Of a stretch of DNA of 64,000 nucleotides, positions 9,247 through 16,004 are shown one piece after another (the stretch's first letter is position 1; each line of letters begins with the position of its first letter). The stretch spans positions 3,348,001 through 3,412,000 of the forward strand of contig NZ_CP061171.1 of the NCBI RefSeq assembly GCF_014692875.1, in the 5' to 3' direction. The DNA comes from Pedobacter riviphilus (GTDB lineage Bacteria > Bacteroidota > Bacteroidia > Sphingobacteriales > Sphingobacteriaceae). The notes beneath the pieces were generated by a model. The model was not told the origin of the DNA and ran no database searches. It saw only the letters and a list, made by a program, of their open reading frames with translations. The position numbers were made by a program, and so were the translations under genes.

Positions 9247-9710
9247 TGTATATTTCATCAAATGTAACCCCTCTATTTCAGGCCAAGCTGGCCGCCAATT
9301 TAGTTGCCGGATGTAGCATATAATGTTAATTCCCTCTAAACAAATATAAACATCGGTACCAAACTCGCTTTTCTCTATCGCATCCCCCCGCCTGGTCTAA
9401 CTCAAGACCGATTTTCTTCAAAACCGGACATTTATATGTCCCAAGTTAGAAGTGCTCAAATTCCAAAAAAAAGCGGCATAGATTGACTCAAATCAATAGC
9501 CAGGTCACAAGAGTTACCTCCCATAGAGATGCTACGCTAGAGCCTCTTATTTTACGCCAATTTGAAAAGTTATTGAGGAAGAATATATTGAAAAGCTTTG
9601 ATCAGAAGATCAAAACGGCCAGCTTGCCCTGAAATGGGGTGATCAGCTTAAAATGAAACAGGGTGTCAGCATAAATCCGAAACGCGCGGCCATTTTTCGT
9701 GAAATACCCA
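9247..9710. repeat. Right copy of 464-bp inverted repeat
   Basis: This is the inverted partner of 181-643, differing by one A in a homopolymer (8 against 7). It bounds the 8.6-kb segment on the right. Its outer end supplies the 19-codon head of the ORF at 9653. Near identity over this length points to recent duplication, gene conversion or active recombination between the copies. Confidence 0.95.
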
Positions 9711-9949
9711 ATCAACATGACATGCCGCTAGAAATACAATTAGAACCAGAAGCCGTGATTTTCATTGCGTCACCAGGGAACGCTATTAAATTCGTTGCAA
9801 TTAACGTTAACGATGATTTTAAATGGTCGATAAGAATTGGAAGTGAAGATAGATGCTTACAATTATTCCCTGACACTCTTGGTCACTATGATATCGAAGT
9901 TTATGAAAACAATGATCTAATCACGGATTTCTATAAATACATGAGATAA
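9653..9949 (+). CDS. Small ORF with repeat-encoded head, right copy
   Basis: The ORF encodes 98 residues. Residues 1-19 are identical to the ORF at 50-238 and come from the repeat. From residue 20 on (NQHDMPLEIQLEPEAVIFIASPGN...) the sequence is unique and reads like a real folded domain, with mixed charge and a predicted beta-rich pattern. The frame upstream is open for about 19 more codons (back to a TGA near 9597), all within the repeat. No family is recognised. The swap of tails behind a fixed head suggests recombination at the repeat edge. Confidence 0.45.
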   Translation: MKQGVSINPKRAAIFREIPNQHDMPLEIQLEPEAVIFIASPGNAIKFVAINVNDDFKWSIRIGSEDRCLQLFPDTLGHYDIEVYENNDLITDFYKYMR

Positions 9950-10035
9950 CCCATCCCTGGCGTACGCATGCCGCTTGTACGTTTCCATATTGCCTGGACA
10001 TTGGGCTGGATGGCTTGTGCTTAACAGAGATTTAA

Positions 10036-10314
10036 TTGACGGATTTATTAATCACAAGTCAGGCCTATACTTTGGCCAGCGCTAAGACTTGCGCTAAATG
10101 TAGTGAACATGTTCCCGTATTCAGGGACACGGCTGCAGATTTATATGAGATATTGATGCCTTTAAGCATAAACTGCCAGGAGCCAAGGAAATTTGTACTT
10201 GTTATAAGATACAAAAGAAACGAATTATTCTATTCCCCCTCAACTTTTGCGATTGATCCCAAAAATCCCAAATGGCCGGTTATAGTCCTTACCAAGGCTC
10301 CGACAAAGCCATAG
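10036..10314 (+). CDS. Doubtful hypothetical ORF
   Basis: A 92-codon frame starts with TTG and has no recognisable domain. It contains a CAKC pair at about residues 19-22. Composition is plausible but nothing else supports translation. It follows the repeat-headed ORF on the same strand and could be a remnant. Confidence 0.2.
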   Translation: MTDLLITSQAYTLASAKTCAKCSEHVPVFRDTAADLYEILMPLSINCQEPRKFVLVIRYKRNELFYSPSTFAIDPKNPKWPVIVLTKAPTKP

Positions 10315-10695
10315 ACCAACCATACCTTAAGATAACCTTCTCTTTACCTTTTATTTAGCTATTGTTAACATGCTGCGCTAAAGCTACGCAAATCTTTGAC
10401 CTACCTAATCTACACCAGGGCTATAACTCAAGCAAAGCAAGTGCGAAGCAGTATGCAAGCAAGTACCTGGCAGGCCTGGCCGGAAGGTGGCCTAAACGTG
10501 GGGTAAATGTGGCATGAAGGTGGACTTTAGAATAGTTTTTTTGGGGGACTTTTAATCAGACGGATTAATTTGGGTTATCATCCCTTTTGATTAACCTAAT
10601 ATACTAAAATAAGCCAGGAAAACCAGACATAATACCCGCTATTAGGTATTTCACAAGGAAAATCGATCCTTTAACTTGCTTAAAATCAAAATCCA
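10315..10695. other. Gene-free stretch with 11-bp degenerate tandem repeat
   Basis: No gene is seen. At 10487-10530 four consecutive 11-bp units each begin with GTGG (GTGGCCTAAAC, GTGGGGTAAAT, GTGGCATGAAG, GTGGACTTTAG). The rest, AT-rich towards 10695, presumably holds the promoter of the collar-like gene. Confidence 0.5.
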
Positions 10696-11922
10696 ATGAT
10701 ACGCAAACTACTAATACCCTTGTTATTGTCAGGTTCAATAACATCAATGGTCTATGCTCAGGAATGTGAAAAACTATTATCTGATGGCCTCTATTCTTTT
10801 ACTAAAATGACGAACACCAACTCATTTAGTCACGATTTAAGAACTTATTATCTTTCTGAAATCTTCAAATCGGATATGAAATCTGGTAAATGGGGTGCTT
10901 CTTTAACCATCCCTATTAAAGGGGTACCATTTTCAATCGGCGCAAATGATTCGGAAGATAAGTATACAGAATTAAAGACCAAGTTGTTGTCTATTACAGA
11001 ACTAAACATAGGTGCTGAAAACGCCCAAATGCTGCTGCAATCAGTACCAAATACCAATTTATATGAAGCCTACGTTAATTGCGTAACCAAAAACGGGCAA
11101 AACAACCTATATGGTTTTATTCAGGGTACAAATGTTGAAACAGAAGATGCAGTGGTGTTTACCATCCATTACCGGCCATCATCACCAGGTGACTCCATGC
11201 CAAAAGTTACCTCATTTAATGTATACCCCACCAGCGCACTATTAAGTGGCAAACTCGATGTAGGAGAATCATTAAAGGGTTTTACTACACTGGTAACCTG
11301 TAAGCGGCCGGCGAATGAAGATGTGATTTTAACCATTCAAACTGACCGGGGTTCATTCTCCAGCAAAGCTTCTGCACAGGATAATATGACGGGTACCAAG
11401 GAATTTCCAATCGGAACCATTATTACATCTTATTTGAATTATGAACAGTTTAATACCGTTACGAAAAATCACGACAAGAGTCCGGGGGGAATTTTTACTT
11501 CCAATAAAAGTAAATGGGCACCTTGTGATGGCCGTCCGGTTCCAAATTCCAAGTTTCAAATATTAACGTCGCAAATTAATGTCCCTGATTTGCGGGGGAT
11601 GTTTGTTAGAGGGTTAAATATTTTTGATCCCTACCAGCCCGTACCTGCAGTTACTAAAGAGAAAAGTGATCCGGATACCCGCGTTGTTGGCGGATATCAA
11701 AGTGATTCTTTCCAGGGCCATAAACATCTTGATAAAGACAACGTTGGTGTACTGATTTCTGAGAAACAAGCGCCAAATACGCCAAGACAAAGGTATACTG
11801 TTGAAGGAACAGCGGCCGTAAATACCGAGGGAAGAATACCAGCCGGATATGGTGACCCCAGAATAAGTACGGAGACAAGGCCAAAAAATATATCGGTTTA
11901 TTATTATATCAAAATTAACTAA
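10696..11922 (+). CDS. Secreted protein with phage tail collar-like C-terminus
   Basis: The 408-residue protein has a signal peptide (cleavage near SMVYA-QE, about 21). The N-terminal half (22-230) is not recognised. The C-terminal part looks like a tail-collar/short-tail-fibre domain: FPIGTIITSYLNYEQF (about 237-252), WAPCDGRPVP (274-283), VPDLRGMFVRGLN (296-308), a His pair in FQGHKH (339-344), and a terminal TETRPKNISVYYYIKI. In phages this fold binds receptors at the tail tip. Here no other phage gene is nearby and the protein is exported, so it may be a co-opted adhesin. A strong terminator follows. Confidence 0.7.
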   Translation: MIRKLLIPLLLSGSITSMVYAQECEKLLSDGLYSFTKMTNTNSFSHDLRTYYLSEIFKSDMKSGKWGASLTIPIKGVPFSIGANDSEDKYTELKTKLLSITELNIGAENAQMLLQSVPNTNLYEAYVNCVTKNGQNNLYGFIQGTNVETEDAVVFTIHYRPSSPGDSMPKVTSFNVYPTSALLSGKLDVGESLKGFTTLVTCKRPANEDVILTIQTDRGSFSSKASAQDNMTGTKEFPIGTIITSYLNYEQFNTVTKNHDKSPGGIFTSNKSKWAPCDGRPVPNSKFQILTSQINVPDLRGMFVRGLNIFDPYQPVPAVTKEKSDPDTRVVGGYQSDSFQGHKHLDKDNVGVLISEKQAPNTPRQRYTVEGTAAVNTEGRIPAGYGDPRISTETRPKNISVYYYIKIN

Positions 11923-11950
11923 GGCATTATGCCATATAACTAAGTACAAA

Positions 11951-11991
11951 ATCAATAAAGAGTCGCATAGGCCTTGTGGCTCTTTATTGAT
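11951..11991 (+). terminator. Rho-independent terminator after collar-like gene
   Basis: A perfect 12-bp stem (ATCAATAAAGAG / CTCTTTATTGAT) with a 17-nt loop is followed by a T-rich tail. It lies between convergent genes and may also serve the clpP operon on the other strand. Confidence 0.75.
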
Positions 11992-12069
11992 TATTTTGAG
12001 CATTGCGCATTATTTTTAAGCTAAAGAACCAGCTGACTTGTGCTAGATATATTTAAATCAAACAAAACC

Positions 12070-12759
12070 CTATTCCCCACGCGTTAACACTTCATCTGTC
12101 ATTCCAAATTCCTTTGCTTCGGTGGCGGTCATCCAATAATCGCGACTGGCTATTTCATTTATCCGCTCATAACTTTGTCCGCTATGTTTCGCCAAAATAT
12201 GGTACAGATCCGACTGGACTTTTAACACCTCTTTAATCCTGATATCCATATCAATAGCCGTTCCTTCTGCCCCACCCGAGGTTTGATGGATCATGACCCT
12301 CGAGTGCTGCAGGGCCGAACGTTTACCGGCAGCTCCCGCGCACAACAATACCGAACCCATAGAAAGCGCAATGCCCGTACAAATGGTGGCCACATCTGGC
12401 GCGATATATTGCATGGTATCATAAATACCAAAGCCTGCATACACCGATCCCCCAGGCGAATTGATATACAATTGGATGTCGTTTTTGGTATCAACCGACT
12501 GCAAAAAAAGCAATTGTGCCTGTATCACATTTGCATTCCGCTCATCAACGGCTTCCCCTAAAAAAATAATCCTATCCATCATCAATCGCGAGAAAACATC
12601 CATCTGTGCTACATTCAGCTGGCGTTCTTCCGTAATATAGGGCGTCATGGCAACAGGCAGGGTATAAGCAGCGGTTCTGTCCATATACTGATCTACATAA
12701 AGGCTGTTTAAGCGTTGGTGTTTTACCGCATAAAGGCGGAATTCTTTGTTAATATCCAT
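12070..12759 (-). CDS. clpP: ATP-dependent Clp protease proteolytic subunit
   Basis: This 229-residue serine peptidase has the full ClpP triad with canonical spacing: Ser133 in GIALSMGSVLL, His158 in SRVMIHQTSGG and Asp207 in SRDYWMTATEA. The oxyanion strand INSPGGSVYAG is present. ClpP forms a tetradecameric barrel fed by Clp ATPases. The N-terminus (about 50 residues before the core) is longer than usual, and no clpX is adjacent. It lies 78 bp downstream of a small gene and an ECF sigma gene on the same strand. It may therefore be an accessory, sigma-controlled ClpP rather than the housekeeping one (inference). Confidence 0.9.
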   Translation of the reverse strand: MDINKEFRLYAVKHQRLNSLYVDQYMDRTAAYTLPVAMTPYITEERQLNVAQMDVFSRLMMDRIIFLGEAVDERNANVIQAQLLFLQSVDTKNDIQLYINSPGGSVYAGFGIYDTMQYIAPDVATICTGIALSMGSVLLCAGAAGKRSALQHSRVMIHQTSGGAEGTAIDMDIRIKEVLKVQSDLYHILAKHSGQSYERINEIASRDYWMTATEAKEFGMTDEVLTRGE

Positions 12760-12837
12760 CGTATTGATTTTAAATTTTGGGCATAGCGATGCCCCTGCCC
12801 CGATAATAGGGCATGATGTATAAATTAAATTGATTGT

Positions 12838-13107
12838 TTATTTGTGGAACAAACGCATTACCTTTTGCCTGAAACTTTGATGCTCAACGGTATTAAACAG
12901 CGTTTCGTGTATATTATTGATTTCATTTTTCAGCTGTTTCCGGCTATAATCGCGCACCACCTGGTAGGTTTTGTTCTGCCAATACACTTGCTCTCTAAGT
13001 TCAGGCTGTAAGATCATTTTGGCTTCGAACAGGAAACTTTCTCCATCCTTAGCATCCGACAGCAGATAATGCTCTATCAAACGGAGCTCATTCAACAATG
13101 TCTTCAT
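12838..13107 (-). CDS. Hypothetical protein coupled to ECF sigma factor
   Basis: The product has 89 residues, is mostly helical and charged, and starts MKTLLNELRLIEHYLLSDA. It has no membrane segment or recognised domain. Its start codon lies inside the 3' end of the sigma-factor gene (20-nt overlap), which implies translational coupling. Such a partner could be a soluble regulator of the sigma factor, but no anti-sigma motif (HxxxCxxC) is visible. Confidence 0.65.
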   Translation of the reverse strand: MKTLLNELRLIEHYLLSDAKDGESFLFEAKMILQPELREQVYWQNKTYQVVRDYSRKQLKNEINNIHETLFNTVEHQSFRQKVMRLFHK

Positions 13108-13648
13108 ATTTTAAGGATTTAGCTTTAACGGTATTTTTCACTTTTTCGAGGCATTTAAATTTCTGGGCGGTTGCAGAGCGCGCACCAGAAAAGCCAAAAC
13201 GTCCGGCCAATGTTTCCATATCCAGTTTTTCATAATAAAAAGCACTGAGCAATTGCATGCATTTCTGTCCGGCCTGCTCCAATAAACGCAACAGTTTCCC
13301 AGAAGAAACTTCCTCATAGCGGGTATCAGCCAAATCGATCTCTTCATTAAAAACAAGGCCCAAGGAATCGAGGGTTACTTTCCTGTCGTTTTCCTGGTAA
13401 CGTTTAATCCATAAATATTTGGCGATCCCAAATAAATAGGCTTTCTCCTGGTACTTCAGCTTTAATCCCGAAACCTGTACTTTCTCATAATATACCACCA
13501 GTGCATCCTGAAAAATGTCTTTTGCTTCTTCGAATGATCCGCCCATCTTGCTCACATGCCTTGCAACCAAAGGGAAGGCCTCTTTATAGAGTTTCATAAA
13601 AAGTGCTTCGCGTTGGCTGGGCTTCTCATTAATGAACGTTGCTGTCAT
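13088..13648 (-). CDS. ECF-type RNA polymerase sigma factor
   Basis: I chose the start MTATFINEKPSQ at 13648. An upstream start at 13696 would add 16 atypical residues. Region 2 is seen around EEAKDIFQDALVVYYEKV, and region 4 as METLAGRFGFSGARSATAQKFKCLEKV. The length (186 residues) is normal for the group. It directs RNA polymerase to a small regulon. It overlaps the next small gene and is followed by clpP, so the operon may respond to protein damage (inference). Confidence 0.85.
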   Translation of the reverse strand: MTATFINEKPSQREALFMKLYKEAFPLVARHVSKMGGSFEEAKDIFQDALVVYYEKVQVSGLKLKYQEKAYLFGIAKYLWIKRYQENDRKVTLDSLGLVFNEEIDLADTRYEEVSSGKLLRLLEQAGQKCMQLLSAFYYEKLDMETLAGRFGFSGARSATAQKFKCLEKVKNTVKAKSLKYEDIVE

Positions 13649-13812
13649 GATTATTATGCTTTTAATAGTATGTGGGTATTTTCGATCAGATATCACCTAA
13701 AATTAACAATTATTTTTTTGGTGGCCTGACAAAAGCACCTGCTAATTCTTGCTGTCGGATTTAAAACAAAAAGTACAAGATGTATTATTGCAGTGCTTAT
13801 ATTAGCCATTAA

Positions 13813-14529
13813 ATGACAATCGACGAACTAACCCTGGAAGTTTTAGCAGATAAAGCCTTATCTCAATTTGACAGTAAAAAACTGGTAAGCTGGGCGGTTA
13901 GTGTTTTAGAATTGGGTTACGAAAACGAAAATTTATTTATTCTTGCGGGCTTAGACTTTGATTCGACAGAAGAAAGAGAACATTATTTTTGGAAAAGTAT
14001 TGCAGACCTCAAACTCAATGTTGAAAAAACTGAAGAGCAATTGCTTGAAAAATATGCACAGGCGATTGCCAATAGAGCCATTGAGAAAAAGATTAGCATT
14101 GAATATGCATTTCAGCAAATGAATAGAATAGTTTCAGCAAGCGGATACGACAGCAAATACTTAGCCTTTTACGAAATAAACGAAGATCTGGAGTACCTGA
14201 AGTACGAGAATAAAACGATATATCATTCCGGGCTAACTACGGAAAATGCAAACGAATTTATCTTTGAAGAGTTTAGGTTTTTTGCCTTGATGGAAGATTT
14301 AAAAATTCCACAAGAATTTAGAAACCAGTGTTATTGTCAGCGATGCAAAAAGCTTAATATTCCGGTTACTAGGAATAAGTTCCAATTAAAAAGACCTTTT
14401 AGATATGCAGTCTCGACTTGTGGCATTTGTGGATCTGAAAAGCTTAAACACAGCAGTGATCACGAAGTGAAGTGGATCATAATTAATGAGTATAAAAAGG
14501 CTATGTTAAATGCTCATGTATTCAGTTAG
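13813..14529 (+). CDS. Hypothetical protein with C-terminal zinc-ribbon-like cysteines
   Basis: The 238-residue protein is cytoplasmic. The N-terminal two thirds are acidic and helical (KKLVSWAVSVLELGYENEN). The end holds two Cys-x2-Cys pairs (YCQRCKK and CGICGS) about 35 residues apart, as in a zinc ribbon. No family is recognised with certainty. It is first of three closely spaced genes on the plus strand that look like orphan immunity or toxin-neighbour genes. Confidence 0.65.
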   Translation: MTIDELTLEVLADKALSQFDSKKLVSWAVSVLELGYENENLFILAGLDFDSTEEREHYFWKSIADLKLNVEKTEEQLLEKYAQAIANRAIEKKISIEYAFQQMNRIVSASGYDSKYLAFYEINEDLEYLKYENKTIYHSGLTTENANEFIFEEFRFFALMEDLKIPQEFRNQCYCQRCKKLNIPVTRNKFQLKRPFRYAVSTCGICGSEKLKHSSDHEVKWIIINEYKKAMLNAHVFS

Positions 14530-14559
14530 CACAACACTAAATCAAAAGGAATAGAATTA

Positions 14560-15195
14560 ATGATTTCAACAAAAAATCTCAGTTTACTCCCAGATAGAAC
14601 ATCACTGGAGAATATTTGTAAAGCGATTTCAGTTTTAGACGCAATAATTTGTCAGGAATGGCAGTACCGTTATTATTCATTCTATTCGAACTGGGGCCCC
14701 GACGAACAATGTTTGCAAATGCGAAATGGTTCGGGTGAAGAAATTCATATATTATTTCTACCGAACGGCTGTGCAATAAATGGTACTGCGCTGGACTATA
14801 AGCAACAAGATAAGACTAAATTAACAGCCAATTTGCCTGCAATTTTTAATGAATTTGTTTTTGGGGAGCCAGTCGCATCACTGGGTACTACATTTTGTAT
14901 ATGGACCACTGAACCGAAAAACTGGCAAGTTGGACAACTTGAAAACATTGAAGATCATTCAGGAGAAATGTTGAGCATTTTTGACGGAGATCCTCAGACT
15001 TATGTTGATTGGGCGACTGATTATTTTGAAGGTAGTTACAAAGCAAGTGGAATCCCTCTGGAAACCGCATCAAAAATTTATAGTGGACAAACACTGACAA
15101 AAGAAATGGTTTTATCCATTGTTGAGGAACTGGAAGATTGGGAACAACTTGAAACTGATCTAAAAGAAATCAGTTATCCTTATAACTTCAAATAG
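14560..15195 (+). CDS. Hypothetical acidic protein
   Basis: The 211-residue protein is acidic and soluble, with no signal peptide and many aromatic residues (EWQYRYYSFYSNWGPDEQ). I do not recognise the family. Its composition resembles SUKH/SMI1-like or other immunity proteins, which are acidic, cytoplasmic and Trp-rich. Spaced 30 bp from the previous gene and 17 bp from the next, so probably one transcript. Confidence 0.65.
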   Translation: MISTKNLSLLPDRTSLENICKAISVLDAIICQEWQYRYYSFYSNWGPDEQCLQMRNGSGEEIHILFLPNGCAINGTALDYKQQDKTKLTANLPAIFNEFVFGEPVASLGTTFCIWTTEPKNWQVGQLENIEDHSGEMLSIFDGDPQTYVDWATDYFEGSYKASGIPLETASKIYSGQTLTKEMVLSIVEELEDWEQLETDLKEISYPYNFK

Positions 15196-15212
15196 CAAAA
15201 AAAACTTAAAAA

Positions 15213-15668
15213 ATGAGCGAAGCGCAAAAAAGACTATACTTTGAAATGGTCGACAACAATATAGAAAAACACGGCTTTCATGTAACCTATGTGCTCGAAG
15301 CAAAAGACTTTACCCCGTTTGGCTATTCAAGCGGTTTGTATAAAAATTTTGGAATCCCCGAGGCTTTTGTTTCCGGCTTGCCCAATGGACTTACCAATAC
15401 ATTAATTACCAATTATGCTCAAGCATTTAGGGATCAAAAAGTGCCTTTAAAACAAAAATTAGCTAATCTAATCGATCGTTTCCCGGTATATATCATTCCG
15501 GTAAAAAATGAAGCCTTGAATGAAAAAATACTGAGTACGTTCAGATTATATGAAAACGATTACTTCGAATCTATCCAAATCATTTTTCCGGATTTAGATG
15601 GGAAGTTCCCGCAGGAGGTAGGTTATAATTATGACCAGGAAATTTTTGGTGATTACGAACTAAAATAA
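15213..15668 (+). CDS. DUF4262-like protein
   Basis: The 151-residue product begins with a segment HGFHVTYVLEAKDFTPFGYSSGL followed by FGIPEAFVSGLPNGLTNTLI. That matches the DUF4262 layout (His, then FxYxxGL, then PExxxxGL). The function of the family is unknown, and members often occur among toxin-immunity gene arrays. It ends the three-gene plus-strand cluster. Confidence 0.65.
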   Translation: MSEAQKRLYFEMVDNNIEKHGFHVTYVLEAKDFTPFGYSSGLYKNFGIPEAFVSGLPNGLTNTLITNYAQAFRDQKVPLKQKLANLIDRFPVYIIPVKNEALNEKILSTFRLYENDYFESIQIIFPDLDGKFPQEVGYNYDQEIFGDYELK

Positions 15669-15722
15669 AGTCTTTTTACTTGAGTTCGATAATTAGTATT
15701 ATAGTATTATTTTCTTCAGTGC

Positions 15723-15902
15723 TGATTCAATATTAAGGCCTCCCGTTCTGTCCGTAGAGTTAAGCATAGCGTCTCTACGGATACAAGAATAAAATTGAGT
15801 TTAAAACTCAACTAAAACGAGTCACAGACTCTTATCTATTATTAATCCGTAGAGCCCTTCGGAACTCTACGGACAGACACGTTGATTCAATATTAAGGCC
15901 TC
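15723..15902. mobile_element. MITE-like hairpin element flanked by 20-bp direct repeats
   Basis: A 20-bp direct repeat (TGATTCAATATTAAGGCCTC) at 15723-15742 and 15883-15902 brackets about 140 bp. Just inside are inverted ends TCTGTCCGTAGAGTT and AACTCTACGGACAGA. Further hairpins built on TCCGTAGAG/CTCTACGGA and TTGAGTTTAAAACTCAA fill the middle. No coding potential. It lies in a 336-bp space between convergent genes. Confidence 0.6.
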
Positions 15903-15933
15903 ACACAAAGCCACAACATTGAAAATTTAGATA

Positions 15934-15976
15934 TAAAAAAAGCAGATTAAGCGCTTAAATCAACGCTCAATCTGCT
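15934..15976 (-). terminator. Terminator of copper/propeller operon
   Basis: A 13-bp stem (AGCAGATTAAGCG / CGCTCAATCTGCT, one G-T pair) sits 30 bp past the stop at 16005. On the minus strand it is followed by seven T. Confidence 0.75.
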
Positions 15977-16004
15977 TAAAATTATTGCCGGTTAAAGCCG
16001 AATA

